A DNA stretch of 64,000 bases from Scatomonas sp963930955 (GCA_963930955.1 OZ006967.1:1240001-1304000); one strand, 5' to 3'; positions 1 to 9,464 are shown, counted from the stretch's first letter. Made by a program: numbers and translations. The notes: generated by a model from the letters alone, not told the origin.

Positions 1-97
1 TGTATGTTTTCAGTTTAAACGTAAACCAGGAAAAAATAAACAATCCAGCATCACTCAATAGCAAAACACTTTGTTGCATTTTGTCGGGGCGGGAAGG

Positions 98-556
98 TTA
101 GAGCCTGTCGGAAGGCGGGGAACTTAAGGTACTGTTGTGATATTCTGCGGAAAAGGTCACATCGGTTCCGAACCATTCCGGCGGTAGAAAGGTTTCTGCG
201 GATTCCTGGTCTGGAAATTCTACCTCCACCAGCCACAGCCCCTGATAGGGGGCGTCAAAAACATCCAGTTCAGCGGTAAGTCCGCAGTCCAGAGGAATCA
301 GATAGCGGGTCTTGGAAAGAAGGATGCCGTCGGTCTTTTGGCGAAGATGAAGATACGCGGATTCTGTCAGAGGCAGATTGTATTCTTCCCGGACCATCAG
401 GCCGCCGCCCTTGTAGGTCAGATAGTAATCCTGATCCTGTTTCCGGATGCGCACCACCGGAGCGGTACACAGATAGCCCTGCTCGATCTTGTGGCAGGGA
501 TACTGTTCCAGATCATCTGGCAGCTGGTGCAGAAGATATTTTCGTTCAATTTCCAT
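98..556 (-). CDS. CYTH-domain protein
   Basis: 152-aa protein beginning MEIERKYLL, the ExExK signature of the CYTH (adenylate cyclase CyaB / thiamine triphosphatase) superfamily, whose members bind triphosphorylated substrates with divalent metal inside a beta-barrel. Alternating charged strands follow, such as VVRIRKQ and AELDVFD, and the acidic VEVEFPD near residue 110. The length is typical of the short bacterial CYTH proteins. It is transcribed divergently from the DJ-1 gene. The start at 556 follows a GGTGG-like ribosome site. The substrate cannot be told from sequence; triphosphatase activity on inorganic or thiamine triphosphate is the family expectation only. Confidence 0.85.
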   Translation of the reverse strand: MEIERKYLLHQLPDDLEQYPCHKIEQGYLCTAPVVRIRKQDQDYYLTYKGGGLMVREEYNLPLTESAYLHLRQKTDGILLSKTRYLIPLDCGLTAELDVFDAPYQGLWLVEVEFPDQESAETFLPPEWFGTDVTFSAEYHNSTLSSPPSDRL

Positions 557-653
557 GAAAGACCACCTCTTTTCTGATTACTAAAGTTTTTTTCTTGCCT
601 TTATTGTAGCATAGAAAAAGTCTTTTTGTCCACAGTCTAAGCCGGGGATTCTA

Positions 654-682
654 TTGGAAAAAGGGGCGGAATGTTGTATAAT
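654..682 (+). promoter_or_regulatory. Sigma-A type promoter for the DJ-1 gene
   Basis: TTGGAA at 654-659 and TATAAT at 677-682 with a 17-bp spacer, about 60 bp upstream of the DJ-1 start. The rest of the 557-744 gap holds only the divergent upstream region of the CYTH gene, where TGGACA and TACAAT can be read on the minus strand with an 18-bp spacer. Confidence 0.7.
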
Positions 683-744
683 TACGGTTACCAGGCCGAA
701 AGGCCGCAGGATTATCGTAATGAAAAATACAGGAGGAATAGAAA

Positions 745-1296
745 ATGGCGAAAATTTATGTATTTCTGGCGGATGGCTGCGAAGAAATAGAGGCGCTGAC
801 TCCCGTGGATCTTCTCCGCAGAGCCGGTCATGAGGTGTGCACCGTTTCGATAATGGGGAGAAAACAGATCTGCGGTTCTCATAAAATAGAGATTACCGCG
901 GATGCCCTGCTGGAGGAAATTGACTGCGGCAGCGGAGACGTATTCCTTCTGCCGGGAGGAATGCCCGGTACAAAATACCTGGGAGACTGCGGAAAACTCA
1001 CGGCTCTTCTGCTGGATAAAAACCAGGAAGGAAAACGGATCGCTGCCATCTGCGCTGCTCCCAGCCTCCTGGGAAAACTGGGGCTGCTCCGGGGCAAGAA
1101 GGCTGTCTGCTATCCGGGATTTGAGGAGCAGCTGGCAGGCGCGGAGGTTTTGGAGGTTCCTGCAGTGACGGACGGAAATATTACCACTGCCCGGGGAGTG
1201 GGAGCAGCCATGGATTTCGCGCTGGAGCTGGTAAAGAATCTGGATGGCGAAAAGGCTGCCGGGGAACTGGCTTCCCAGGTAGTGTATAAAGCCTGA
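745..1296 (+). CDS. DJ-1/PfpI family protein
   Basis: 183-aa single-domain protein of the DJ-1/ThiJ/PfpI superfamily. The nucleophile elbow AICAAPSLLG puts the conserved cysteine at residue 103, and the N-terminal DGCEEIEA supplies the conserved glutamate near residue 15 that tunes this cysteine in DJ-1. The length matches bacterial YajL/DJ-1 proteins (about 185-195 aa). Family roles include covalent chaperone, deglycase or redox-stress functions; which one applies here cannot be decided. A good ribosome site (AGGAGGAA) precedes ATG 745. It is monocistronic, with its own promoter and a separate promoter for tig downstream. Confidence 0.9.
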   Translation: MAKIYVFLADGCEEIEALTPVDLLRRAGHEVCTVSIMGRKQICGSHKIEITADALLEEIDCGSGDVFLLPGGMPGTKYLGDCGKLTALLLDKNQEGKRIAAICAAPSLLGKLGLLRGKKAVCYPGFEEQLAGAEVLEVPAVTDGNITTARGVGAAMDFALELVKNLDGEKAAGELASQVVYKA

Positions 1297-1317
1297 GGAG
1301 AAGGATGATAATTATTC

Positions 1318-1346
1318 TTGCGTTTTAAAATAGTTTATGCTATACT
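1318..1346 (+). promoter_or_regulatory. Sigma-A type promoter for tig
   Basis: TTGCGT at 1318-1323 and TATACT at 1341-1346, spacer 17 bp, in the AT-rich gap after the DJ-1 gene and about 80 bp before the tig start. No CIRCE-like inverted repeat was seen next to it. Confidence 0.65.
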
Positions 1347-1425
1347 TCTCTAATGACTGTTACGGGCGTACTATGTCCTGATGAGAGAAAATACTTTCTA
1401 TATATATAAAGGAGGAAGATTTACA

Positions 1426-2742
1426 ATGAGCGTTCAAGTTGAAAACTTGGAGAAGAACATGGCGAAACTTACCATCGAGGTTTCCGCCGAGGAGTTAGAG
1501 AAGGCACTGCAGAGCGCATATCTGAAGCAGAAGAAGAACATCAGCATTCCCGGTTTCCGGAAAGGCAAAGTGCCCAGAGCTATGATTGAAAAAATGTACG
1601 GTCCCGGCGTGTTCTATGAAGATGCTGCTAACGCTCTGATTCCCCAGGCTTACACAGAAGCTGCGGAGGAGAGCAAGCTGGATATCGTCTCTCAGCCGGA
1701 GATCCACGTAGAGCAGATCGAGAAGGGCAAACCTTTCATCTTTACTGCTGAGGTTGCAGTAAAACCGGATGTAACCCTGGGCCAGTACAAAGGCGTAGCG
1801 GTTCCCAAGTCCCAGGTGGAGGTCAGCGACCAGGAAGTAGAGGATGCCCTGAAGAAAGAGCAGGAAAAGAACTCCAGAACCGTTGCCGTAGAAGACAGGG
1901 CTGCTGAGATGGGCGACATTGTGACCATTGATTTCGAGGGTACCGTGGACGGCGAAAGCTTCCAGGGAGGCAGCGGCAAGGATTATCCCCTGACTCTGGG
2001 ATCCGGAACCTTTATCCCCGGATTTGAAGAGCAGCTGGTGGGCGCCAAGGCGGATGATGTGGTAGATGTGAATGTAAACTTCCCCGAAGATTATAATTCT
2101 CAGGAACTGAAGGGCAAGGCCGCTGTTTTCAAATGTACGGTCCACAAAATTGAGAAGAAAGAACTGCCGGAACTGGATGACGATTTTGCCAAGGATGTTT
2201 CCGAGTTTGACACTCTGGAAGAGTATAAGAATGATATCCGTGAGGATCTGAAGAAGAAAAAGGAAGAGCAGGCGAAACAGGCAAAGGAAAATGCCGCTGT
2301 AGATAAGGCTGTGGCAAATGCCCAGATGGAGATTCCGGATGCCATGCTGAATACCCAGGCTGCGCAGATGGTTGATAATTTTGCCAGAAGACTCAGCGCG
2401 CAGGGTATGTCCATGGATCAGTATATGCAGTATACAGGACAGAACGCAGCAGCTCTCCAGGAGCAGATGAAGCCCCAGGCTCTGAAACAGATCCAGACCC
2501 GTCTGGTGCTGGAGAAAGTCGCTGAGGCGGAGAATATCCAGATTTCCGATGAAAAGCTGGAGGAAGAAATCCAGAACATGGCCAAGATGTACAACATGGA
2601 GGCCGACAAGCTGAAAGAACTGCTGGGCGATGCGGAGAAAGATCAGATGCGTCAGGATCTGGCTGTTCAGGAAGCAGTAACCTTCCTGGCTGATAACGCT
2701 GTGGAGACAGAAGAGCAGGAAGAAGAGAAGGCAGAAGCATAA
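1426..2742 (+). CDS. tig: Trigger factor (ribosome-associated chaperone / prolyl isomerase)
   Basis: 438-aa trigger factor. The N-terminal ribosome-docking domain has the signature GFRKGKVP (residues about 44-51), the FKBP-type peptidyl-prolyl isomerase domain lies at about 150-245 (GDIVTIDFEGTVDG ... GFEEQLVGAK), and the long helical C-terminal chaperone domain ends in an acidic tail. It binds the large ribosomal subunit near the exit tunnel and holds nascent chains. The frame is open from 1381, but ATG 1426 is preceded by AAAGGAGG at ideal spacing and gives the family N-terminus (MSVQVENLEKNMAKL). It sits directly before clpP-clpX-lon, a common Firmicute grouping of folding and proteolysis genes. 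Confidence 0.97.
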   Translation: MSVQVENLEKNMAKLTIEVSAEELEKALQSAYLKQKKNISIPGFRKGKVPRAMIEKMYGPGVFYEDAANALIPQAYTEAAEESKLDIVSQPEIHVEQIEKGKPFIFTAEVAVKPDVTLGQYKGVAVPKSQVEVSDQEVEDALKKEQEKNSRTVAVEDRAAEMGDIVTIDFEGTVDGESFQGGSGKDYPLTLGSGTFIPGFEEQLVGAKADDVVDVNVNFPEDYNSQELKGKAAVFKCTVHKIEKKELPELDDDFAKDVSEFDTLEEYKNDIREDLKKKKEEQAKQAKENAAVDKAVANAQMEIPDAMLNTQAAQMVDNFARRLSAQGMSMDQYMQYTGQNAAALQEQMKPQALKQIQTRLVLEKVAEAENIQISDEKLEEEIQNMAKMYNMEADKLKELLGDAEKDQMRQDLAVQEAVTFLADNAVETEEQEEEKAEA

Positions 2743-2799
2743 CAGCAGACGGACTGTTCTGTCCGCCTGTCACCAGCATAGTGAATGGAGGCCGTGAAA

Positions 2800-3381
2800 T
2801 TGAGTTTAGTACCTTATGTGGTTGAGCAGACCAGCCGGGGAGAGCGGAGTTATGATATTTATTCCCGGCTTTTGAAGGACAGGATCATTTTTCTGGGAGA
2901 GGAAGTCAGCGATGTGTCAGCCAGTCTGATTGTGGCGCAGCTGCTTTTCCTGGAGTCCGAGGATCCCGGAAAGGATATCCATCTCTATATCAACAGCCCG
3001 GGAGGATCTGTTACCGCAGGCATGGCTATTTATGACACCATGCAGTATATCAAGTGCGACGTCTCTACCATCTGCATCGGCATGGCCGCCAGCATGGGAG
3101 CGTTTCTCCTGGCGGGAGGAGCCAAAGGAAAGAGAATGGCTCTGCCCAATGCGGAGATCATGATCCATCAGCCCTCCGGAGGAGCGCAGGGACAGGCCAC
3201 AGAGATTAAGATCGTGGCGGAACATATCCTGCGTACGAAGAAGAAGCTGAATGAGATCCTGGCAGCCAATACAGGGCAGCCGCTGGAGACCATAGAGCTG
3301 GATACGGAGCGGGACAACTATATGTCCGCGGAGGAAGCGAAGGCATACGGTCTGATTGACAATGTAATTACAAACCGGTAA
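2800..3381 (+). CDS. clpP: ATP-dependent Clp protease proteolytic subunit
   Basis: 193-aa serine peptidase forming the tetradecameric chamber used by ClpX and ClpC. The catalytic triad is visible: Ser98 in GMAASMGAF, His123 in MIHQPSGG and Asp172 in ERDNY. The frame is open from ATG 2785, but TTG 2800 is the better start: GGAGG at 2787-2791 lies 8 nt before it, and translation from there gives the family N-terminus MSLVPYVVEQTSRGERSYDI. No propeptide is apparent. It is followed by a terminator-like hairpin and then clpX, its partner unfoldase. Confidence 0.97.
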   Translation: MSLVPYVVEQTSRGERSYDIYSRLLKDRIIFLGEEVSDVSASLIVAQLLFLESEDPGKDIHLYINSPGGSVTAGMAIYDTMQYIKCDVSTICIGMAASMGAFLLAGGAKGKRMALPNAEIMIHQPSGGAQGQATEIKIVAEHILRTKKKLNEILAANTGQPLETIELDTERDNYMSAEEAKAYGLIDNVITNR

Positions 3382-3391
3382 CGGGTGGATG

Positions 3392-3447
3392 AAGGGTGTT
3401 TCAAAGGCACGGAGATGAGTGGGCTTCGCTTTTGAGGCACCCTTTTG
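3392..3447 (+). terminator. Terminator-like hairpin between clpP and clpX
   Basis: The arms GGGTGTTTCAAAGGC and GCTTTTGAGGCACCC pair with two small internal mismatches and are followed by TTTT. It could partly separate clpX expression from clpP. No strong sigma-A promoter could be read between here and clpX. Confidence 0.6.
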
Positions 3448-3530
3448 ACCGTAAATGACTGGTTATCTGCGCAGTGTGCCGCCCCCGGGCGGCGGATAGG
3501 TTCAAAATTAGAAAGGAATTGGTATATAAA

Positions 3531-4829
3531 ATGGCTATAAAAGGCAGCGAGCCCAGAATAAGATGTTCTTTCTGCGGAAAGACAGAGGATCAGGTAAGAA
3601 AACTGATCGCCGGGCCTGACGGAGTCTATATCTGCGATGAGTGTATTGGTATCTGCTCGGAGATCATGGAGGAGGAGTTTGCCAGCGAAACACAGATGGA
3701 TCCCACAGAAATCAACCTGATGAAGCCAAGGGAGATCATGGAGTTCCTGGATGAGTATGTAATCGGGCAGGAGAGAGCCAAGAAGGTTCTTTCTGTGGCA
3801 GTTTACAATCACTACAAGAGGGTTCTGGCCGGAGATATTTCCGAGGTGGAACTTCAGAAAAGCAACATCCTTATGCTGGGACCGACAGGATCCGGAAAAA
3901 CCCTGCTGGCTCAGACCCTGGCAAAGCTGCTGAACGTGCCGTTTGCCATTGCCGATGCAACTGCGCTGACAGAAGCCGGTTATGTGGGCGAGGATGTGGA
4001 AAATATTCTGCTGAAACTGATCCAGGCATCCGATTACGATATTGAGCGGGCCCAGCACGGGATTATCTATATTGATGAGATCGATAAGATTACCCGCAAG
4101 TCCGAAAACGCTTCGATTACCAGAGATGTCTCCGGCGAAGGCGTGCAGCAGGCGCTGCTGAAGATCCTGGAAGGAACCGTGGCCAGCGTGCCGCCCCAGG
4201 GAGGCAGAAAACATCCCCACCAGGAATTTCTTCAGATCGATACCACGAACATCCTTTTTATCTGCGGAGGAGCCTTTGAAGGCCTGGATAAAATCATCCA
4301 GACCCGGAAGGATACGAAAGCGATTGGCTTTAATGCGGATCTGGGAATCCAGAAGGATCAGAATGTAGGGGAACTGCTGCGGCAGGTGATGCCGGAAGAT
4401 TTCATAAAGTTCGGATTGATTCCGGAGTTTATCGGCCGGGTGCCGGTAGTGGTTTCCCTGGATGCCCTGGACGAAGAGGCGTTGGTGAGAATTTTGAAAG
4501 AACCCCGGAATTCTCTGGTGAAACAGTATAAGAAAATGTTTGAACTGGACGGAGTGGCTTTAAGTTTTGGGGAGGATGCTCTGCGGGAGATTGCCAGAGA
4601 GTCCCTGGAACGCAAGACAGGGGCCAGAGGTCTTCGGTCCATTATGGAGAAAGCTCTGATGGATGTTATGTTTGAAGCTCCTTCGGACAGCACGATTAAA
4701 GAATGCCATATTACAAAGGAAGCAGTGGAAGGTAAGGAGACGCCGGTACTGGTGCACGGAGAGCCGGCGCCGATTCCCCGGCGGGCCAGAAACAGATCCA
4801 GTCTGACAGGGAGACCGGAAACTGCGTGA
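3531..4829 (+). CDS. clpX: ATP-dependent Clp protease ATP-binding subunit ClpX
   Basis: 432-aa AAA+ unfoldase that recognises tagged substrates and threads them into ClpP. The N-terminal zinc-binding domain is CSFCGKTEDQV ... YICDECIGIC (four cysteines). Walker A GPTGSGKT lies at about residues 117-124, Walker B IIYIDEIDKI near 175-185, and the RKTGARGLRSI sensor-2 region and IGF-type ClpP loop (KAIGFN) follow. The frame is open from 3474, but ATG 3531 follows an AAAGGAA ribosome site and gives the usual ClpX N-terminus. The proline/arginine-rich last 20 residues are poorly conserved in the family. Confidence 0.97.
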   Translation: MAIKGSEPRIRCSFCGKTEDQVRKLIAGPDGVYICDECIGICSEIMEEEFASETQMDPTEINLMKPREIMEFLDEYVIGQERAKKVLSVAVYNHYKRVLAGDISEVELQKSNILMLGPTGSGKTLLAQTLAKLLNVPFAIADATALTEAGYVGEDVENILLKLIQASDYDIERAQHGIIYIDEIDKITRKSENASITRDVSGEGVQQALLKILEGTVASVPPQGGRKHPHQEFLQIDTTNILFICGGAFEGLDKIIQTRKDTKAIGFNADLGIQKDQNVGELLRQVMPEDFIKFGLIPEFIGRVPVVVSLDALDEEALVRILKEPRNSLVKQYKKMFELDGVALSFGEDALREIARESLERKTGARGLRSIMEKALMDVMFEAPSDSTIKECHITKEAVEGKETPVLVHGEPAPIPRRARNRSSLTGRPETA

Positions 4830-4842
4830 GGAGTGAAAATAC

Positions 4843-7176
4843 ATGAGTGACCTGATTATCTTGATGCCTGCCGTGGCCCTGCGAGGTACTTCCATTTTGC
4901 CGGATATGATCGTGCATTTTGATATCAGCAGGATCAAGTCCGTAAAGGCTGTAGAGGAAGCTATGCTTCATGACCAGAAAGTGTTTCTGATCACCCAGAA
5001 AGATCCGGATGAGGAAAATCCGGGGCTGGAAGATGTATACAGGATCGGAACCATCGCTGTGGTCAAACAGGTGGTGAAGCTTCCCAAGGGAGTTCTGCGG
5101 GTTTTGGTAGAAGGCCTGGAACGGGCGGAACTGGTAAACTTCGAACCCCGGGAGGATATGCTGGAGGCGGAGATTGCCTCCTTTGAGCAGGCTCCCCAGG
5201 AGATGCTGGGAGAAAACGAGGCGGAGGCCCTCAGCCGGAATCTGAAAGAACTGTTTGCCGTATACTGCCAGGAGAGCCAGAAGATCAGCCGGGAACTGAT
5301 GGCGCAGATCCTGGATCTGGAAGATGTGGAAAAGCTGGCGGATCAGATTGCCATAAATCTGCCGATGACCTATGAACAGAGGCAGAAGATTCTGGAAGCA
5401 GTGGAACTTCGGGACAGATGCGAGGTTTTAAGCGTCATTCTCAGCAACGAGGTAGAAATTCTGAGGATCCGGGCGGAACTTCAGGAGCAGATCAAAGCCA
5501 GGATTGATAAGAATCAGAAGGAATATATTCTCCGGGAACAGCTGAAGCTGATCCGGGAGGAACTGGGGGAAGACAATTCCCAGACAGAAATCGAAGAATT
5601 TAAGGAAAAGGCAGAGAAGCTGCAGGCCTCTAAGGAAGTAAAGGAAAAAATCCGGGAGGAAATCAAAAGGCTTCAGAATACCGCCAACAACCCTTCAGAG
5701 AGCGCTGTAATCCGTGGATACCTGGAGGTTCTTCTGGGACTGCCCTGGGACAAAATGTCCAGGGATAACAAAGATCTGGCCAAAGCCAGGGAGATTCTGG
5801 AAGCGGATCACTATGGACTGGAAAAGGTAAAGGAGCGGATCCTGGAGTATCTGGCGGTAAGGACCCTGACGAAAAAAGGGGACAGCCCCATTCTTTGTCT
5901 GGTAGGCCCGCCCGGAACGGGAAAAACCTCCATTGCCCGCTCGGTGGCCAAGGCTCTGAATAAAAAGTATATCCGCATCTGCCTGGGCGGCGTCCGGGAC
6001 GAGGCGGAGATCCGGGGCCACCGGCGGACCTATGTAGGAGCCATGCCGGGCCGGATCGCCCAGAGCCTCCGGCAGGCTGGGGTAAAGAATCCTCTGATGC
6101 TGCTGGATGAGATCGACAAACTCAGCAGCGATTATAAAGGGGATACTGCTTCCGCCCTGCTGGAGGTCCTGGATTCCGAGCAGAATAATAAGTTTGCGGA
6201 CCATTATGTAGAACTGCCCATTGATCTGTCAGAAGTGCTGTTTATTGCCACTGCCAATGACGTGCAGACAATTCCCAGACCGCTGCTGGATCGTATGGAA
6301 CTTATTGAAATCAGCAGTTATACGGAAAATGAAAAGATGCACATTGCCAGGGAGCACCTGGTTCCCAAACAGCTGAAAGCCAACGGCCTGACTTCGGAGC
6401 AGCTTACGATTTCCGATAAGGCTCTGGCGGAGATCATCAGCGGATATACAAAAGAAGCAGGCGTCCGAAGCCTGGAGAGAAAAATCGGACAGATCTGCCG
6501 CCGCACAGCGCTGAAGATTCTGGAGAAGAACGAGGCGAAGATCCATATCACCCTCAGGAATCTGGAAGAATATCTGGGAAGAAAACGGTATACCTTCCAG
6601 ATGAAGAATCCGGAGCCGGAGGTGGGAATTGCCCGGGGACTGGCCTGGACCAGCGTGGGCGGCGACACCCTGCAGATTGAAGTCAACAGTATGCCGGGGA
6701 AAGGCGGCTTCCGTCTGACCGGACAGCTGGGAGATGTGATGAAGGAATCGGCGGAGGCCGGGATCAGCTATATCCGCTCCGTGGCCAAGAAGTACGGAAT
6801 CAAGGAAGAGTTTTTCAGAAAACACGATATGCACATACATATTCCGGAGGGAGCGGTGCCGAAAGACGGCCCCTCCGCAGGCATTACCATGGCTACGGCC
6901 ATGATCTCTGCCATCACCAAAGTGCCGGTGCGTGCCGACGTAGCTATGACCGGCGAGATCACCCTCCGGGGGCGGGTGCTGCCCATCGGAGGTCTGAAGG
7001 AAAAACTGCTGGCCGCCAAAAAAGCAGGGATCCGCACTGTGCTGGTGCCTATGGAAAATAAACCGGATGTGCAGGAAATGGATCGTGAGATTACCGGAGG
7101 CCTGGAGATCCTCTTCGTAGAAAAAATGGAAGAAGTACTGCATACGGCCCTGGTTCCTGGGGAAGAACAGAAGTAG
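4843..7176 (+). CDS. lon: ATP-dependent endopeptidase Lon
   Basis: 777-aa bacterial LonA. The N-terminal substrate-binding domain spans about residues 1-200, a coiled-coil linker 200-300, and the AAA+ module carries Walker A GPPGTGKT at 356-363 and Walker B LMLLDEIDKL. The C-terminal S16 protease domain has catalytic Ser678 in PKDGPSAG and Lys721 in GGLKEK, 43 residues apart as in E. coli Lon. It degrades misfolded and specific regulatory proteins in the cytosol. It starts 14 bp after clpX and is followed 10 bp later by engB, so the three are probably co-transcribed. Confidence 0.98.
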   Translation: MSDLIILMPAVALRGTSILPDMIVHFDISRIKSVKAVEEAMLHDQKVFLITQKDPDEENPGLEDVYRIGTIAVVKQVVKLPKGVLRVLVEGLERAELVNFEPREDMLEAEIASFEQAPQEMLGENEAEALSRNLKELFAVYCQESQKISRELMAQILDLEDVEKLADQIAINLPMTYEQRQKILEAVELRDRCEVLSVILSNEVEILRIRAELQEQIKARIDKNQKEYILREQLKLIREELGEDNSQTEIEEFKEKAEKLQASKEVKEKIREEIKRLQNTANNPSESAVIRGYLEVLLGLPWDKMSRDNKDLAKAREILEADHYGLEKVKERILEYLAVRTLTKKGDSPILCLVGPPGTGKTSIARSVAKALNKKYIRICLGGVRDEAEIRGHRRTYVGAMPGRIAQSLRQAGVKNPLMLLDEIDKLSSDYKGDTASALLEVLDSEQNNKFADHYVELPIDLSEVLFIATANDVQTIPRPLLDRMELIEISSYTENEKMHIAREHLVPKQLKANGLTSEQLTISDKALAEIISGYTKEAGVRSLERKIGQICRRTALKILEKNEAKIHITLRNLEEYLGRKRYTFQMKNPEPEVGIARGLAWTSVGGDTLQIEVNSMPGKGGFRLTGQLGDVMKESAEAGISYIRSVAKKYGIKEEFFRKHDMHIHIPEGAVPKDGPSAGITMATAMISAITKVPVRADVAMTGEITLRGRVLPIGGLKEKLLAAKKAGIRTVLVPMENKPDVQEMDREITGGLEILFVEKMEEVLHTALVPGEEQK

Positions 7177-7185
7177 GAGGAAGCC

Positions 7186-7779
7186 ATGGTTGTCAGAGAA
7201 GTATCTTTGGATATTGTCTGCGGTGTCACCAGCAGGCTTCCGGATACCGGCAGGCCGGAGGTGGCCTTTGCCGGGAAATCCAATGTGGGAAAATCTTCCC
7301 TGCTGAATGCCCTGGTGAACCGGAAAGCCCTGGCCCGTACCAGTTCCCAGCCGGGCAAGACCCGGACCATTAATTTTTATCAGGTAAACGGAGAATTTTA
7401 TCTGGTGGATCTGCCGGGCTACGGCTATGCCGCAGCGCCGGAGGAGGTAAAGGCCCAGTGGGGAAAAATGATCGAGAAGTATCTGCATACATCCCGGAGC
7501 CTGAAAGCAGTCTTTCTGCTGCTGGATATCCGCCATGCCCCTTCGGCCAATGACCGGCTTATGTACCACTGGATCCGGGAACAGGGCTATGAGCCCATCC
7601 TTATTGCTACAAAACTGGACAAGATTAAAAGAAGCCAGCTCCAGAAACAGGTAAAACTCATCCGGGAAACGCTGGAAGCGGAGAAGGATACGGTGATTAT
7701 CCCCTTTTCCGCCGCTACAAAGCAGGGCCGGGAGGAAATCTGGGAACGGATAGAGCGACTGACGGAGGAAAAAGAATAA
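7186..7779 (+). CDS. engB: Ribosome biogenesis GTPase YsxC/EngB
   Basis: 197-aa TRAFAC-class GTPase of the EngB/YihA/YsxC family, which assists late large-subunit assembly. G1 is GKSNVGKSS (about residues 29-37), a G2 threonine lies in PGKTRTINF, G3 is DLPGYG, and G4 is ATKLDK. The length is normal for the family. It follows lon by 10 bp, the same lon-ysxC order as in Bacillus subtilis, and its stop codon lies directly before the ecfA1 start, so it may be co-transcribed with both. Confidence 0.96.
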   Translation: MVVREVSLDIVCGVTSRLPDTGRPEVAFAGKSNVGKSSLLNALVNRKALARTSSQPGKTRTINFYQVNGEFYLVDLPGYGYAAAPEEVKAQWGKMIEKYLHTSRSLKAVFLLLDIRHAPSANDRLMYHWIREQGYEPILIATKLDKIKRSQLQKQVKLIRETLEAEKDTVIIPFSAATKQGREEIWERIERLTEEKE

Positions 7780-8631
7780 ATGGGCATTATCAAAGCAAGA
7801 AAGCTTGGGTATGACTATTTTGAATATGAGGAAGAAGGAAAAGAACCGGAGGTGGTTCATGCCGTTGAAGACGTGGATCTGGATATTCAGGCCGGCCAGT
7901 TTATTACCGTGCTGGGCCACAACGGCAGCGGAAAATCCACCCTGGCAAAACATATGAACGCCCTGCTGGTCCCTACTGAAGGTACTATGTGGGTGGACCA
8001 TATGAACACTGCCGAGGATGACGATATCTGGAAGATCCGTCAAGAAGCGGGCATGGTTTTCCAGAACCCGGACAATCAGATTATCGCCAATGTGGTGGAA
8101 GAGGATGTGGGATTCGGCCCGGAAAATCTGGGGGTTCCCACAGATGAAATCTGGAGGCGGGTAGACGAAAGCCTGCAGGCTACAGGCATGGTGGCTTACC
8201 GGAAACAGTCCCCCAACAAACTGTCCGGCGGGCAGAAGCAGCGGGTGGCGATCGCGGGAGTCATGGCTATGAAACCCAAGTGCATCATTCTGGATGAGCC
8301 TACCGCTATGCTGGATCCCAATGGCCGGAAGGAAGTTCTGAAGGCAGTGCGGAAACTGAATCAGGCGGAGAGCGTTACAGTAATCCTGATTACCCACTAT
8401 ATGGAAGAGGTTATTTATTCGGATAAGGTATTTGTCATGGATGAAGGCCGGCTGGTCATGCAGGGGACGCCCCGGGAAATTTTTTCTCAGGTAGAGAAGC
8501 TGAAGGAACTTCGGCTGGATGTTCCCCAAGTGACTCTGCTGGCCTATGAACTGAGACAGAAGGGTCTTCCCATTTCCCAGGGGATCCTGACTATAGAAGA
8601 GCTGGTGGATGAAATATGTCGATTCAATTAG
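7780..8631 (+). CDS. ecfA1: Energy-coupling factor transporter ATPase EcfA1
   Basis: 283-aa ABC ATPase of the group II ECF vitamin-uptake transporters. Walker A is GHNGSGKST (about residues 45-53), the Q-loop lies at VFQNPDNQI, the signature is LSGGQKQRVAIAG, Walker B is CIILDEPTAMLD, and the switch histidine is in ILITHYMEE. It forms a heterodimer with EcfA2 that drives EcfT and exchangeable S components; no S component is encoded here. The ATG comes directly after the engB stop. Its 3' end overlaps ecfA2 by 16 bp, suggesting translational coupling. Confidence 0.96.
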   Translation: MGIIKARKLGYDYFEYEEEGKEPEVVHAVEDVDLDIQAGQFITVLGHNGSGKSTLAKHMNALLVPTEGTMWVDHMNTAEDDDIWKIRQEAGMVFQNPDNQIIANVVEEDVGFGPENLGVPTDEIWRRVDESLQATGMVAYRKQSPNKLSGGQKQRVAIAGVMAMKPKCIILDEPTAMLDPNGRKEVLKAVRKLNQAESVTVILITHYMEEVIYSDKVFVMDEGRLVMQGTPREIFSQVEKLKELRLDVPQVTLLAYELRQKGLPISQGILTIEELVDEICRFN

Positions 8632-9464
8632 AAGATGTTACCTATACGTACAGTCCGGGAACTGCATATGAGATGAACGCCCTGGACCATGTATCCCTGG
8701 AGATCCCCCAGGGGCAGTTTGTGGGGGTGATCGGCCATACAGGCAGCGGAAAATCTACACTGATCCAGCATCTCAACGGACTGATGCGGCCTACCTCCGG
8801 ACGGGTTCTCTATAATGGAGAAGATATCTGGAAGGAGGGATACAATCTTCGAGGCCTTCGTTTCCACGTGGGGCTGGTATTCCAGTATCCGGAGCATCAG
8901 CTGTTTGAGACCACAGTTATGGAAGATGTATGTTTTGGACCGAAAAATCAGGGGCTGAGCCAGGAGGAATGCAGGGAGAGGGCCAGAGACGCACTTTCCC
9001 AGGTGGAGATTCCCGAGGAACTGTATGAAAAGTCTCCCTTCGACCTGTCCGGCGGTCAGAAGCGCAGAGTGGCCATTGCCGGAGTGCTGGCTATGAATCC
9101 GGATGTGATTGTACTGGATGAGCCTACGGCAGGGCTGGATCCCAGGGGAAGAGATGAAATCCTGGATCGGGTCCGCTCCCTTCATGATACCCGGGGCATC
9201 ACGGTGATCCTGGTGTCTCACAGTATGGAGGATGTGGCCAGATATGTGGAGAGACTGATCGTTATGTCGCACGGGCAGAAAAAATACGATGGAACGCCCC
9301 GGGAAGTGTTTTCTCATTACAAAGAACTGGAAAAAATCGGACTGGCAGCGCCGCAGATGACCTACATTATGCATGCCCTGGCGGAGCGGGGAATAGATGT
9401 GGATCCGGCAGCCATGACTGTGGAGGAGGCCAGGGATTCTATCCTTAGAGCCCTGGGGAGATAG
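8616..9464 (+). CDS. ecfA2: Energy-coupling factor transporter ATPase EcfA2
   Basis: 282-aa ABC ATPase, the partner of EcfA1. Walker A GHTGSGKST, Q-loop VFQYPEHQLF, signature LSGGQKRRVAIAG, Walker B VIVLDEPTAGLD and switch histidine in VSHSMED are all intact, so both ATPase sites of the heterodimer should be competent. The C-terminal extension (after about residue 230) is the ECF-specific dimerisation region. ATG 8616 lies inside the end of ecfA1. ecfT follows 12 bp later. Confidence 0.96.
   Translation: MSIQLEDVTYTYSPGTAYEMNALDHVSLEIPQGQFVGVIGHTGSGKSTLIQHLNGLMRPTSGRVLYNGEDIWKEGYNLRGLRFHVGLVFQYPEHQLFETTVMEDVCFGPKNQGLSQEECRERARDALSQVEIPEELYEKSPFDLSGGQKRRVAIAGVLAMNPDVIVLDEPTAGLDPRGRDEILDRVRSLHDTRGITVILVSHSMEDVARYVERLIVMSHGQKKYDGTPREVFSHYKELEKIGLAAPQMTYIMHALAERGIDVDPAAMTVEEARDSILRALGR

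Noticed and set aside
51..236. Minus-strand ORF at the left edge
   Set aside because: It lies in another frame mostly inside the CYTH gene and has no family features.
3318..4220. 300-aa minus-strand frame across clpP-clpX
   Set aside because: Antisense shadow of clpX; composition follows the complementary codons and no domain is recognisable.
6229..8529. 766-aa minus-strand frame opposite lon-engB-ecfA1
   Set aside because: Long only because the coding strand avoids the relevant codons; it crosses three well-supported genes.
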